Shown here: in pieces, positions 47,533-57,121 of the stretch
Numbering within the stretch: position 1 is the stretch's first letter
Layout of the letters: every line of letters starts with the position of its first letter
Source of the DNA: Bradyrhizobium betae
Lineage (GTDB): Bacteria > Pseudomonadota > Alphaproteobacteria > Rhizobiales > Xanthobacteraceae
Assembly (NCBI RefSeq): GCF_008932115.1
Contig: NZ_CP044543.1
Span: 5,214,501-5,278,500, forward strand
DNA: 64,000 nt
Direction of reading: 5' to 3'
Translations under genes and position numbers: made by a program
The notes under the pieces: generated by a model
Database searches by the model: none
The model's input: only the letters and a program-made list of their open reading frames with translations
What the model was told of the DNA's origin: nothing

Positions 47533-48417
47533 CTATTTCTTCTCCAGCGCCGCTGTTTGCTTGGCGAGCTGCTTGTCGAAGTCCTCCGACAGGCTGGTCG
47601 CGTAGGTCGCGAGCTCGCCCGGCTTGACGAACGGGTTCGGTGCACCGTCCTTCATCTCCGCGCGCTTGGCCTGCATGCCGTAGACTTCGGGATGCGGCCC
47701 GAGCAGGACGTCGATCTTCATGGCCTTCACCTTGGCATAGGTCGCGCGATAGTCGTCGACGATACCGGCGTGGGTCGGCTGGCCGACCAGCCGGTTCAGC
47801 GCCACCGTGCCGCTGCAGAAGAACAACACCTGGCGGTTCTGGCCGCCGTCCTTGACGGTCATCTCCCAGCTCGTGCAGCCCGGCGAGTGACCGGGCGTGG
47901 CGTGCGCCGTCAGCGTGGTGTCGCCGAGCGTGACCTTGTCGCCTTCCTTCACGGCGCGATCGACCTTCACCGCGGGGAAGGCGAGATCCTCGTTCTTCTC
48001 GTCGCCGGGATAGTAGCCGCCTTCGAGCAGCGGCTTGTCGCGCTCGCCGGCCACGAGTTGCGCGCCAGTCTCCTTCTTGACCTCGGCAAAGCCCCCGGTG
48101 TGATCGAAATGCGCGTGCGTGTTGAGGATGATCTTGATGTCGGCGACCTTCAGGCCGAGCTTCGTGATGTTGTCCTTGATCATGCCGGTCGACTGCGGAA
48201 GCGCCGTGTCCATCAGGATCAGGCCCTGCGAGGTCTTGATGACGTAGACGGCGATGCCGTCGGTGCCGACATAGTAGATGTTGTCGATGAGCTGGAACGG
48301 CTCGAACGGCGTGGTCCATTTCTTGGTCACCGCCGCAATGAAATCCTTGACCGTCTGCGCCTGCGCGCCGGTTGCGAAAAACGCCAGCGCACACAGCGCG
48401 GCCGCGAGCTTCTTCAT
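47533..48417 (-). CDS. bla: Subclass B3 metallo-beta-lactamase, BJP-1-like
   Basis: A 294-residue secreted enzyme. After a Sec signal (MKKLAAALCALAFFATGAQA) the mature protein has the zinc motif HAHFDH (His101, His103, Asp105, His106), His177 (GHSPG) and His242 (GPHPE), the full B3 ligand set. Long stretches such as FQLIDNIYYVGTDGIAVYV match my memory of BJP-1 from Bradyrhizobium japonicum almost without change. It should hydrolyse penicillins, cephalosporins and carbapenems in the periplasm. GGAGG lies 7 bases before the ATG. There is no ampR or mobile element beside it, so it looks chromosomal and intrinsic. Confidence 0.93.
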   Translation of the reverse strand: MKKLAAALCALAFFATGAQAQTVKDFIAAVTKKWTTPFEPFQLIDNIYYVGTDGIAVYVIKTSQGLILMDTALPQSTGMIKDNITKLGLKVADIKIILNTHAHFDHTGGFAEVKKETGAQLVAGERDKPLLEGGYYPGDEKNEDLAFPAVKVDRAVKEGDKVTLGDTTLTAHATPGHSPGCTSWEMTVKDGGQNRQVLFFCSGTVALNRLVGQPTHAGIVDDYRATYAKVKAMKIDVLLGPHPEVYGMQAKRAEMKDGAPNPFVKPGELATYATSLSEDFDKQLAKQTAALEKK

Positions 48418-48683
48418 AGGTTGCCTCCCGGAGTGTTCTTGTCATTCTGACCGCACGCAGCTTTCGCGCGGCGGCCGGTGCGCAAGCTACGTCGTGCGCG
48501 GTGCGGCAGCAACGGCCTCGTGCCCTCAAATTTTCACTGCATGCGCGGAATAACGGTCGCCGGCCGGTTTGAGCATGGCGGCCATCGTTGCAGCACGGGC
48601 CTTGTCGTTTGACCGCGTGCGGGCATCCCGTCATACTTTGCGGCAAGACGGGCCAGAAAGACTCGTCGGCACCGGGAGCTGAA

Positions 48684-49999
48684 ATGACCAATTCATGGCC
48701 CGTCCTCGCTGGGACGCTGGTTTCGCTTGTTTCCTGCACCGCGATAGCCTTGGCCCAGCCGGCCTGCGTCACCCAGAACATGGCCGTGCCGCCCGGCGCC
48801 AACACCACCGACAAGGCGGCACCGTTCTTCATCGACACGACAGGGCTTGATTTCAAGACCTCACCGCCGACGCGCGATCCTCTCAGCGCCAACTATCCGC
48901 GTGCGACCGAGCTGCCCGACGGAACGCTGCCGCCATCGGGGCCGAAGGCAATTTCATCATCGGCCCGACCCACAACCCCGCGCCGGAGACAATCGCGAAG
49001 GAGAGTGTGCCGCGCGGCACGACGAAGTCGTTCACACTCTCTTCGAAGCAGAGCACGATCTACAATCCCGGCCTGATCCGCGACGACGTTGCCGGCTGCA
49101 CCAATTCCTCGATCATGACCACCGTGACCGCGCCGGACGACAAGTCACACATGATCGTCACCACAAGCCATCCCGGAATCTGGTCGCGCACGATCGACGT
49201 CTACGTGCCGGCGCAATATGTGCGCGGGACCGAAGCGCCGTTCATCGTGGTCGGAGACGGCGGCTCCAACGCCTACAAGGACCTCGCCACGACGCTGGAT
49301 AATCTGATCGCGCAGCGCCGTGTGCCGCCGATGATCGCGATCCAGATCGGCAATGGCGGGCAGGACGCGCAGGGCAGCCAGCGCGGCCGCGAATATGACG
49401 CGGTGTCGGGCGCCTACGCGCAGTTCGTCGAGCGCGAGGTGCTGCCGCTGGTCGAGGCGAACGCCGACGTCAGGCTGACCAGAGATCCCGACGGGCGTGC
49501 GACCATGGGGTTGAGCTCCAGCGGCGTGGCCGCCTTCACCATGGCGTGGTTCTATCCCGATCTCTATCACCGCGTGCTGGCCTTCTCGCCGACCATGGTC
49601 AACCAGCAATGGCCGCACGATCCGTCGCTGCGCGGCGGCGCCTGGGAATATCACAGCGCGTGGACGGGGCCGGCCGGTCCCAACCTCATCTCGAAGGCTG
49701 GTGTGCTGACGCCGGCCGAGCCGCCCGGTGTGCCGCTGATCGCCGCTGCGCCAGTGAAGCCGATCCGCTTCTGGTTCTTCGGCGGCGACCAGGACCTGTT
49801 CTATCCGAATCCCACTATCCCCGACGGCATGCACGACTGGACCTTGTCGAACGCACTGACGGCGAAGGTGCTGGCGGAGAAGGGCTACCACTAGCAGTTC
49901 CTGTTCGTGCGCAACGCCAAGCACGTTGACCGGCCGACCATCGCGCAAACGCTGCCGTCGGCACTGGAGTGGGTCTGGAAAGGCTATCCGATTCCCTGA
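48684..49999 (+). pseudogene. Enterochelin-esterase-like hydrolase pseudogene (frameshift and stop)
   Basis: A signal peptide-bearing alpha/beta-hydrolase of the Fes/esterase D type: IDVYVPAQYVRG, FIVVGDGGSNAYKDL, nucleophile GLSSSG, and acid-region FFGGDQDLFYP. Two lesions: loss of one G in the four-G run at 48938-48941 (restoring it gives SGAEGNFIIGPTHNP) and a TAG at 49892-49894 where TAC is expected, after which the frame still encodes FLFVRNAKHVDRPTIAQTLP with the catalytic-His region. Relatives hydrolyse ferric siderophore esters; a truncated TonB receptor lies next to it. Confidence 0.8.
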
Positions 50000-50021
50000 C
50001 CGCGCAAGCGCGGCTGGATGC

Positions 50022-50291
50022 CTAACGCCCGATCGTCACGCCGGCGGTCGAGCGCATGGCGTCCCGCAGGCTTCTCGCGTTCATGTCGTCGAGCACCTGC
50101 CGCGTCAGGACGGTGGTCTGGCCGGGCGTGTTGAGGATCGTCTCGCCGCGCGACAACGACAGTCGATCAGCCTTATAGGGCGAGGGCGGATCGGTCGCAT
50201 GGGCGTGGTGCCGCTTGCTGGAGGCGGCCAAAGCTCCCTGCGAGGCGCAGAGGGCGACGATCGCGATCGATCGCAACAATTTTGCGGGCAT
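50022..50291 (-). pseudogene. TonB-dependent receptor, N-terminal fragment
   Basis: An 89-residue remnant: signal peptide (LLRSIAIVALCASQGALA), a linker, then the start of a plug domain (TVLTRQVLDDMNARSLRDAM, STAGVTIG) as in ferric-siderophore receptors, ending at TAG. Full receptors are about 700 residues, so nearly the whole plug and barrel are gone. GGAGG precedes the ATG at 50291. The 3' end stops 22 bases from the esterase pseudogene, suggesting a deletion in a former siderophore-use locus. Confidence 0.7.
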
Positions 50292-50353
50292 GCGACCTCC
50301 CATGGTCAGGATGTCAGCCTAGCACATGGTCGCGTCGCCGCAGGAAAACAATG

Positions 50354-51463
50354 TCAGGCGAGAACGGCCTGGCGTTCCCCCACCGGTTCGCGAACCCGGT
50401 CGGTCTTTCCGGGCTCGGCGAGCCGCGTGAAACTCCGCTGGCCCGCACGCGCGGGTGCCTCGACGATGATGCCCTCGCAGACGATCTGCCCGCCCAGCAT
50501 CCTGAATTCCAGCTTGTCATAGCGCGGCATGGTCTCGCCGGGCGCCGGCGGCAGCAGTTCGACGCGCCCCTGGATGTTCAGCGTGGCATCGCCGGTGCCG
50601 TGAAGCCGCGGATTCCACATCCTGATCCCGGTCTCCGCCCAGCGTTGCGGGATCAGCGTAGCGCGATCGACGGGATCCGCGATCTTGGCGCGCGCCTTTG
50701 GCGCGCTGGAGATCTTCGGAACAGGGGCCGCAAGGACTGGTTCGGGCGTGACAGGTTCGATGACGCTCGGAGGGACCTCCGCGGCCAGTTCGGCAACCGG
50801 TGCAGGAGCGCTCGTGTGGATAGGCTCGACCTCGACCGGGACGCTCGAGGGGCCGTCGCTCTCGATGCCCCCGGCGATATCCGCCGTCGAGACTTCGCCA
50901 TCGCCGAGAGTCGCACAGGTGTCCGCTACCACGATCGGTTCGACATCCACGACGACTCCAGAGCAGGGTTCGTCGTTGACGATGAGAGCAGGGGCATCGA
51001 CCGCAGCGATCGCGACATCGGCAGATACCTCTTCTGCGACGACGGGCTCGACCTCGATCGGGGCTTCGAACGATGGTTGGTTGCTGAGGACGGGCTCGGG
51101 AGCATCGAACGGCTCGCTCCCGGTTTCGGCAGACGGAGCCTCTTCCCCGGCGGCATGTTCACCGTTCGCCGGGAGTTCCGCAACCGGATCAGTGTTGATG
51201 AGCTCGGACGGATTAACGGGCTCGTGCTCGACCGGGGAAACCGAAATCTCCTCGACGGCCACCGTCTTGGCGTCGCAATGCAGCGGCTCGGCGACGATGC
51301 TGTCGAGCGCCGGTGCTGCTTCCGCAACGTCGGCAGCGGTGGAATCGCTCGCGGCGGTCGGCGCGACGTCGATGCTGCCGCTGTGCGGCAAGGGCCGAAG
51401 CCGGGTGAACGCCCATTTCACCGCGGGAATGCGGCGCAGCAACGATATCAGTCTCGAAAGCAC
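50354..51463 (-). CDS. Uncharacterised protein with acidic Ala/Pro/Val/Glu-rich middle
   Basis: A 369-residue protein. A basic N-terminus (MLSRLISLLRRIPAVKWAFTRLR) is followed by about 240 residues of low-complexity repeats such as VEPIVVAD and EPVVAEEV, then a conserved-looking C-terminal part (RWAETGIRMWNPRLHGTGDA, GETMPRYDKLEFRMLGGQIV). No signal peptide is clear. The minus frame is preferred over plus-strand open frames because its ends look like real protein. Function unknown; perhaps an envelope or scaffold protein. Confidence 0.6.
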   Translation of the reverse strand: MLSRLISLLRRIPAVKWAFTRLRPLPHSGSIDVAPTAASDSTAADVAEAAPALDSIVAEPLHCDAKTVAVEEISVSPVEHEPVNPSELINTDPVAELPANGEHAAGEEAPSAETGSEPFDAPEPVLSNQPSFEAPIEVEPVVAEEVSADVAIAAVDAPALIVNDEPCSGVVVDVEPIVVADTCATLGDGEVSTADIAGGIESDGPSSVPVEVEPIHTSAPAPVAELAAEVPPSVIEPVTPEPVLAAPVPKISSAPKARAKIADPVDRATLIPQRWAETGIRMWNPRLHGTGDATLNIQGRVELLPPAPGETMPRYDKLEFRMLGGQIVCEGIIVEAPARAGQRSFTRLAEPGKTDRVREPVGERQAVLA

Positions 51464-51662
51464 AGGGAGTTATCCAAGAGGTACTCGGCGTGAGGCAATC
51501 GCTGATTCGCCAGCAATGCGAAAAACTGCCCCGGCCGTCACATCGCTGTCAATGTGGATGGGACCAATTGCAGAACATCTACACAGCGATCGCGACGCGG
51601 GCGATCTGATGTGCTTCATTCAGGGGGCATCGGTGCCAGCGGAGCTGAGGTGAGGACGATCC

Positions 51663-52472
51663 ATGAGAAAAATGACGGCCATTGGAGCGGTTCTGCTCTG
51701 GTCCACCATCGCCTTCGCGCAGGACCGCACCATCACCGTGGCCTCGACGACGTCGACGGAGCAGTCGGGACTGTTCGGCTACCTGCTGCCGCTGTTCTCC
51801 AGGGACGCGGGCATCGAGGTCAAGGTCGTCGCCGTCGGTACCGGGCAGGCGCTCGACATCGGGCGGCGCGGCGATGCCGACGTGGTGTTCGTCCATGACA
51901 GGCCGGCGGAAGACAAGTTCATGTCGGAGGGGCAGGGCGTGAAGCGCTTCGACGTCATGTACAACGACTTCGTCATCGTCGGACCGAAGAGTGATCCCGC
52001 GAAGATCGCGGGCCACAAGGACGTCGCGGAGGCGCTGCGCAGGATCGCGGAAGCAAGGGCGCCGTTCATCTCGCGCGGCGACAAGTCCGGCACACATGCG
52101 GCGGAGCTGCGATTGTGGAAGGAGGCGGGTGTCGATATCGCAGCCGGCAAAGACAGCTGGTATCGCGAGATCGGGCAAGGCATGGGCCCCGCGCTGAACA
52201 TGGCTTCGTCGTCGAACGCCTATCTCCTGTCGGATCGCGGCACCTGGCTGTCGTTCAAAAATCGCGGCGAGCTCGCCATCCTGACCGAGGGCGACAAGCG
52301 GCTGTTCAACCAGTACGGCGTCATGCTGGTGAATCCCGCCACGCATTCAAACGTGAAGGCGAAGGAGGGGCAGGCCTTCATCGACTGGCTGGTCTCGCCG
52401 AAGGGGCAGGACGCGATCGCCGGCTACAAGGTCGGCGGCGAGCAGCTATTTTTCCCCAACGCGTCCCACTAG
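51663..52472 (+). CDS. tupA: Tungstate ABC transporter substrate-binding protein
   Basis: A 269-residue periplasmic protein. After the signal peptide comes TITVASTTSTEQSGLFGYL, the TupA oxyanion loop (TTST and following residues), then VGTGQALDIGRRGDADVVFVHD. TupA binds tungstate with very high affinity. GAGGA lies 7 bases before the ATG. Its partner permease is on the opposite strand and the 3' ends overlap by 27 bases, which is unusual for an ABC importer. Molybdoenzymes elsewhere in the window make W/Mo supply relevant. Confidence 0.85.
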   Translation: MRKMTAIGAVLLWSTIAFAQDRTITVASTTSTEQSGLFGYLLPLFSRDAGIEVKVVAVGTGQALDIGRRGDADVVFVHDRPAEDKFMSEGQGVKRFDVMYNDFVIVGPKSDPAKIAGHKDVAEALRRIAEARAPFISRGDKSGTHAAELRLWKEAGVDIAAGKDSWYREIGQGMGPALNMASSSNAYLLSDRGTWLSFKNRGELAILTEGDKRLFNQYGVMLVNPATHSNVKAKEGQAFIDWLVSPKGQDAIAGYKVGGEQLFFPNASH

Positions 52473-53144
52473 CAGGAAGGCCACCGTCGACACGGCGACG
52501 CTGAGCGCCAGCAGGATCAGCCCGAGCCCGAGCGCCAGCGGCAGGTCGCCCTTGCTGGTTTCCAGCGCGATCGCAGTCGTCATCGTGCGCGTGAAGCCGC
52601 GGATGTTGCCGCCGACGATCATGATGGCGCCGACTTCGGCAATTGCGCGCCCGAACGCCGCGAGAAAGGCCGTCAGCAGCGAGGTCCGGCCGAGGGCGAA
52701 CAGCAGCGCCATGCTGCGCAAGGCGGAGAGCCCGTCGATCCGTGCGAGGTCGCCATACTCCGCCCATAGCAGACTCGCCGGCCGGTGCACCAGCGCCACC
52801 ACGATCGGCGTCGCCAGCAGCGACTGCGCGATCATCATGGCCGCCGGTGTGAACAACAGGCCGGCCGCCCCGAGCGGGCCGGACCGCGACAGCACGAGAT
52901 AGAGCGCAAGCCCGACCACGACAGGGGGAAGGCCGAGCAGGGCGTTGGTCAGAACGATGATGACTTGCCGTCCGCGGAATCGGGTGATCGCAAGCAAGAC
53001 CCCGATCGGCGCGCCGATCAGGAGCGCGACGATGCTGGCCGTCAGGCTGACGCGCACCGACAATGCGACGATGCCCAGCAGCTCGGAATCGGCTTCCCCG
53101 ATCAGCACGAAGGCTGCGGCAATGGATCGCGCGAAGTCGTTCAT
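52446..53144 (-). CDS. tupB: Tungstate ABC transporter permease
   Basis: A 232-residue permease with five or six membrane spans and the EAA-like loop LARIDGLSALRSMALLFALGR. ALLGLPPVVVGLALYLVLSRSG and EVGAIMIVGGNIRGFTRTMTTAI are typical of TupB. ATG at 53144 (MNDFARSIAA) is chosen from the first span; the frame stays open upstream but looks non-coding. No TupC ATPase is encoded in the neighbourhood on either strand. Confidence 0.85.
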   Translation of the reverse strand: MNDFARSIAAAFVLIGEADSELLGIVALSVRVSLTASIVALLIGAPIGVLLAITRFRGRQVIIVLTNALLGLPPVVVGLALYLVLSRSGPLGAAGLLFTPAAMMIAQSLLATPIVVALVHRPASLLWAEYGDLARIDGLSALRSMALLFALGRTSLLTAFLAAFGRAIAEVGAIMIVGGNIRGFTRTMTTAIALETSKGDLPLALGLGLILLALSVAVSTVAFLLVGRVGEK

Positions 53145-53333
53145 CCGGGCCGGCGCTTGGGCGTCGGACGGAAGGCCTCCAGAAGGTCGTTGTCGAGGCT
53201 GCGAAGTCGCTTCACGGATCTTCCCTTGCGAGTCTTGCCGACGATCACAGAATACCCGGCAGGAGCGGTTTGGGAACTCGATTCGTCGGGAAGACGACAA
53301 GAAGATGGGCGACGACAGGGACGAGCTGACGTT

Positions 53334-54644
53334 CTAGGATGCGCCCATGAACATGGTGGCCACCATGCCGACGATGCACAAGGCCATCGCGATCGTCGAG
53401 GCCCAGCCGAGCCAGTACAGCGGGCCGGTGACCACGAGATCGCCCATCACCTTCGGCCGCCGAACCAGCAACATCAGGATCACCATGACCGGTGCCGCCA
53501 GCACGCCGTTGACGACCGCGCTCCAGTACAGCGCCTTGATGGGGTCGATCGGCGTGAAATTCAAACCGATGCCGCAAAGCCCGGAAAGGCCGAGCACCGT
53601 GTAAAAGGCGATGGCTTCCCTGGGTTTGCGCGAGAGCCCGACCTTCCAGCGGCGGCCTTCGCCGATGGCGTAGGCGGTCGAGCCGGCGAGCACTGGAATT
53701 GCGAGCAGGCCGGTGCCGATGATGCCGAGCGCGAAGATGAGCTCTGCGAAGGGCCCGGCGATCGGCTTCAGCGCTTCCGCGGCCTGGGCTGAGCTCTGGA
53801 TGTCGGTCTTGCCTTGCGCATGCAGGGTCGCGGCCGTGGTGATGATGATCGAGAGCGCGATGAGATTCGAGAATCCCATCCCGATCAGCGTGTCGAGCCG
53901 GATGCGGCGGAATTCCGCGTCCGCTGTCGAGGTGTCTTTCTTCAGCGGTGTCTTGTTGTCGTCGATCCGCTGCTCCTCGGCCTCTTGAGAAGACTGCCAG
54001 ATAAAGAGGTATGGCGAGATCGTCGTGCCGAGGATGGCGACCAGCGTGGTGAGGAATTCGACGTTCCAGCTCACCTGCGGAATGAGTACGCCCTTCAATG
54101 CCTCGGTCCAGGGGACCTTCACGACGGCCAGCGCAATGACATAGGCGAACAGGCTGAGCGTCAGCCATTTCAGCACCGCGACATAGCGATCGTAGTCGAA
54201 GAAGATCTGGGCCAGCACCGAGACGACGCCGAAGATTACGACATAGACGATGCCCGGACCGCCGATCAGCACCTTGAGGGCGTCCGCCATCGCGCCGAGA
54301 TCGGCCGCGATGTTGATCGTATTGGCGGTAAACAGCAGAACCACGAGGCCCCACACATAGGCCGGGCCGAAATTGCGGCAGACATTGCCGGCGATGCCAT
54401 GACCCGTCACCCGCCCGATCCGCGCCGAGATTTCCTGGATCGCCGTCATCAGCGGATAGCTCAGCAGCATCGTCCAGCCGATGCCGAAGCCAAGCTGTGC
54501 ACCGGCCTGGCTATAGGTGCCGATCCCCGAGGGATCGTCGTCCGACGCGCCGGTGATCAACCCCGGCCCGAGCGTGGACAGGAAATTCCGCAGGCGGAAG
54601 GTGGCGCGCTTCTGCACCTTTGGTTCGAGCGTCGCCGTGTCCAT
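53334..54644 (-). CDS. Nramp-related metal transporter with non-canonical metal site
   Basis: A 436-residue inner-membrane protein with about 11 spans and Nramp topology. TM1 reads TGASDDDPSGIGTYSQAG: the canonical DPGN motif is DPSG (residues 37-40). TM6 reads GTTISPYLFIWQSSQ: the canonical MPH is SPY (210-212), so the Met that selects soft metals such as Mn and Fe is missing. Nramp-related Mg or other-metal carriers also vary at these places. Known: Asp37 equivalent binds metal. Inferred: selectivity differs from MntH. No regulator is adjacent. Confidence 0.85.
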   Translation of the reverse strand: MDTATLEPKVQKRATFRLRNFLSTLGPGLITGASDDDPSGIGTYSQAGAQLGFGIGWTMLLSYPLMTAIQEISARIGRVTGHGIAGNVCRNFGPAYVWGLVVLLFTANTINIAADLGAMADALKVLIGGPGIVYVVIFGVVSVLAQIFFDYDRYVAVLKWLTLSLFAYVIALAVVKVPWTEALKGVLIPQVSWNVEFLTTLVAILGTTISPYLFIWQSSQEAEEQRIDDNKTPLKKDTSTADAEFRRIRLDTLIGMGFSNLIALSIIITTAATLHAQGKTDIQSSAQAAEALKPIAGPFAELIFALGIIGTGLLAIPVLAGSTAYAIGEGRRWKVGLSRKPREAIAFYTVLGLSGLCGIGLNFTPIDPIKALYWSAVVNGVLAAPVMVILMLLVRRPKVMGDLVVTGPLYWLGWASTIAMALCIVGMVATMFMGAS

Positions 54645-54730
54645 CGCGGTTCCTCAGATGCAGCCTTGCCCTATAACCGGGCAAGGGCATCAGGAGTTCC
54701 AGGTACGGAACGCTTTGATGGGCGGAATGC

Positions 54731-55867
54731 TTACCCGCTGCGATCGATCGCGAAATCGTCAAGCAGGGGAGAGTTGCCTCCAGAGCAGAAGGTCGCGAGC
54801 AATTCGGCCGCAAGATAGCTGAACGTGATGCCGTTGCCGCCGTAGCCGTAGGCCGCGAAGATGTTCTTCTGTCCGGGGACCGGGCCGATCAAGGGCAAGC
54901 CGTCCTGCGTCGTGTCGAACGCCCCCGACCAGCAATAGTCAATCTTGCCGGAGGATCGCGGCCACATCGCCCCAAGCTGTTGCCTCAGGCGTTTTCGCTT
55001 GGCGGAGGTGAGGGCCTCGCGCGCCTGCGGTTCGATCGCGGAATCATCATCCTCGCCGCCGAAGATGATCCGGCCGTCGGTTGTGCTGCGGGCATAATGG
55101 TAGTCTTTGCTTGCTTCCCAGATCAGCACGTCTTCCGGCCACAGGTTCTGGGGCTGAGGCTCTGTGGCGATCGCCCAGCTCGAAGTGGGACGCTGGATGG
55201 TCGGACGCACGATGCCGGGCATGACGTAGCCCGTACACAGCACCACGCGGTTTGCCTCGATCTCGTAGCCGCCATTGAGCCCGACGATGACCTTGGCACC
55301 GGCGCTTTCGAAAGCCGTCGCGTCGGCTTGCCGGATCGCGGCCCCGCGCCCGATGGATATCTTCAGAAGCTCATGAGTGAGCTCGACCGGATCGGCATCG
55401 GCAGAATGCGGCGACAGGATCGCACCGGCGCGCGCAATCTCGAACCGCCGGAACAGTGACGCATGGTCGAGAAACACGCCGGGCAGGTCGGCCCGCGCGC
55501 GCAGCTCGGACTCTTCTCTCAGGGATCTGCCGCTGTCGTCGACTGCAAGGTAGAGCGAGAGCCGATCCCTGATGTGGCATGGGATCCGATAGCGGCGCGT
55601 CAACGAGATCAAGCCCTGGACGGCCCGGATGCTTGCCGTGTAGCAGCGCGCCGCACGTTCGAATCCGTAAGCCTGCGTGAGTTCGGATAACGGACGATCG
55701 ATTTCCCAGAGCAGCATCGCGGTGCTGGCGCCGGTGCTGCCATGTCCCGGCGTTTCCCGATCGATGATGACGACTTCGTGCCCGCGGCGCGTGAAGCTTT
55801 CGGCGACCATGGCGCCAGTGATGCCCGCGCCGACGACCAGGACATCACATGCAAAGCTTCCCGCCAC
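54731..55867 (-). CDS. FAD-dependent oxidoreductase (DAO family)
   Basis: A 378-residue flavoprotein with the dinucleotide-binding motif DVLVVGAGITGAMVAESF, RETPGHGSTGASTAML (DAO-type), and the C-terminal GLPLIGPVPGQKNIFAAYGYGGNG. Substrate probably an amine or amino acid. The only start in frame is a GTG at 55867, but the frame stays open upstream and encodes DLRSSTTPWLTSGGPEIRP, which looks like real N-terminal sequence of such proteins. An ATG at 55929 would reach it if one base were added just after it. The N-terminus may therefore be damaged by a one-base loss. Confidence 0.8.
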   Translation of the reverse strand: MAGSFACDVLVVGAGITGAMVAESFTRRGHEVVIIDRETPGHGSTGASTAMLLWEIDRPLSELTQAYGFERAARCYTASIRAVQGLISLTRRYRIPCHIRDRLSLYLAVDDSGRSLREESELRARADLPGVFLDHASLFRRFEIARAGAILSPHSADADPVELTHELLKISIGRGAAIRQADATAFESAGAKVIVGLNGGYEIEANRVVLCTGYVMPGIVRPTIQRPTSSWAIATEPQPQNLWPEDVLIWEASKDYHYARSTTDGRIIFGGEDDDSAIEPQAREALTSAKRKRLRQQLGAMWPRSSGKIDYCWSGAFDTTQDGLPLIGPVPGQKNIFAAYGYGGNGITFSYLAAELLATFCSGGNSPLLDDFAIDRSG

Positions 55868-56068
55868 AGGACGAATTTCGGGGCCGCCGCTCGTAAGCCA
55901 TGGCGTTGTCGAACTCCTGAGGTCGCCATGGTCGATGTCTTGATCGTCGGAAAAGATCGCAAAACCTCCGTGAAATTGGTGTCAGGGCCGCTTGGCCTCA
56001 GTCACCAGCTTCAACGTTCTTGAAATGCGCAAAGTTCCAGCGGCGGCGCGGCTTCTGAAGTCTCCGGA

Positions 56069-57121
56069 TCAGATCAATCCGCGCAACACCTCGATCAGCC
56101 GCGCACACTCCTCCTCCGTTCCGACCGTGACGCGCAGGAAATCGTCGATGCGCGGCTTTCGGAAATGCCGGACGAGAACGCCGCGCTCGCGCAGCGCAGC
56201 GGCGAGATCGGCTCCGCTCCGGCTCCGATGGCGCGCGAAGACGAAGTTCGTGAGCGACGGCAGCACCTCGAAGCCGAGCTGTTCGAGATCGCGAGCCAGG
56301 ATTTCGCGGCTTGCAATGATGCGTGTGCAGGTCTTCCGGAACCACGCGTCGTCCTCGATGGCAGCGACCGCGCCGGCGATGGCGAGGCAATCGACGGGAT
56401 AGGAGTTGAAGCTGTCCTTCACCCGCTCCAGCGCCTCGATCAGCGACCGCTGGCCGATCGCAAAGCCGACCCGCAGGCCGGCGAGCGAGCGCGATTTCGA
56501 GAAGGTCTGGATGACGAGCAGATTGTCGTGATGCGCAACGAGCGGCACGGCGCTCTCGGCGCCGAAATCAACATAGGCTTCGTCCACCACCACCAGCCGG
56601 TCCGGGTTTTCGGCAAGCAATCCCGCGATTGCCTCGCGCGGAAGGGCGACCCCGGTGGGCGCGTTCGGATTGCAGAGAAGGATGGCGCTCGAGGGACGCC
56701 GGTAGTCGCCGTGCGCGATCCTCATCGCGGCATCGAGCGGCACCTCCTCGTGAACGATGCCATAGAGCCGGCAATAGACGGGATAGAAGCTGTAGGTGAT
56801 GTCGGGAAACAGAAGCGGTCTGTCGTGCTTCAGCAGGGCCTGGAAGGTGTGCGCCAGAACCTCGTCCGAGCCGTTGCCGACGAACACCTGCTCGGGCGCG
56901 ACTCCGCTGTGGGCCGCGATCGCCTCGCGCAGGCGTGTGGCGTGCGGATCGGGATAGAGGCGCAGTCGCTCCGCAGCCGAGGCGATCGCCGCCAGCACGC
57001 GGGGTGAGGGCGGATAGGGATTCTCGTTGGTATTGAGCTTGACGATGCCGTCCTGCTTCGGCTGCTCGCCGGGGACGTAGGGCGAAAGCGTGTGGACGAC
57101 CGGACTCCAGAAGCGGCTCAT
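56069..57121 (-). CDS. hisC: Histidinol-phosphate aminotransferase
   Basis: A 350-residue fold-type I PLP aminotransferase. [19 protein letters not shown] is the HisC N-terminal signature; [10 protein letters not shown] binds the cofactor ring and [15 protein letters not shown] carries the Schiff-base Lys and phosphate-binding Arg. It would make L-histidinol phosphate in histidine synthesis; some copies act on aromatic amino acids. GGAG lies 5 bases before the ATG at 57121. No other his genes are near, so it may be a second copy. Confidence 0.87.
   Translation of the reverse strand: MSRFWSPVVHTLSPYVPGEQPKQDGIVKLNTNENPYPPSPRVLAAIASAAERLRLYPDPHATRLREAIAAHSGVAPEQVFVGNGSDEVLAHTFQALLKHDRPLLFPDITYSFYPVYCRLYGIVHEEVPLDAAMRIAHGDYRRPSSAILLCNPNAPTGVALPREAIAGLLAENPDRLVVVDEAYVDFGAESAVPLVAHHDNLLVIQTFSKSRSLAGLRVGFAIGQRSLIEALERVKDSFNSYPVDCLAIAGAVAAIEDDAWFRKTCTRIIASREILARDLEQLGFEVLPSLTNFVFARHRSRSGADLAAALRERGVLVRHFRKPRIDDFLRVTVGTEEECARLIEVLRGLI

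Noticed and set aside
50282..51653. Plus-strand open frames opposite the acidic-repeat protein
   Set aside because: They are Arg/Asp- or Ser/Thr-rich and lack plausible starts; the minus-strand frame has protein-like ends.
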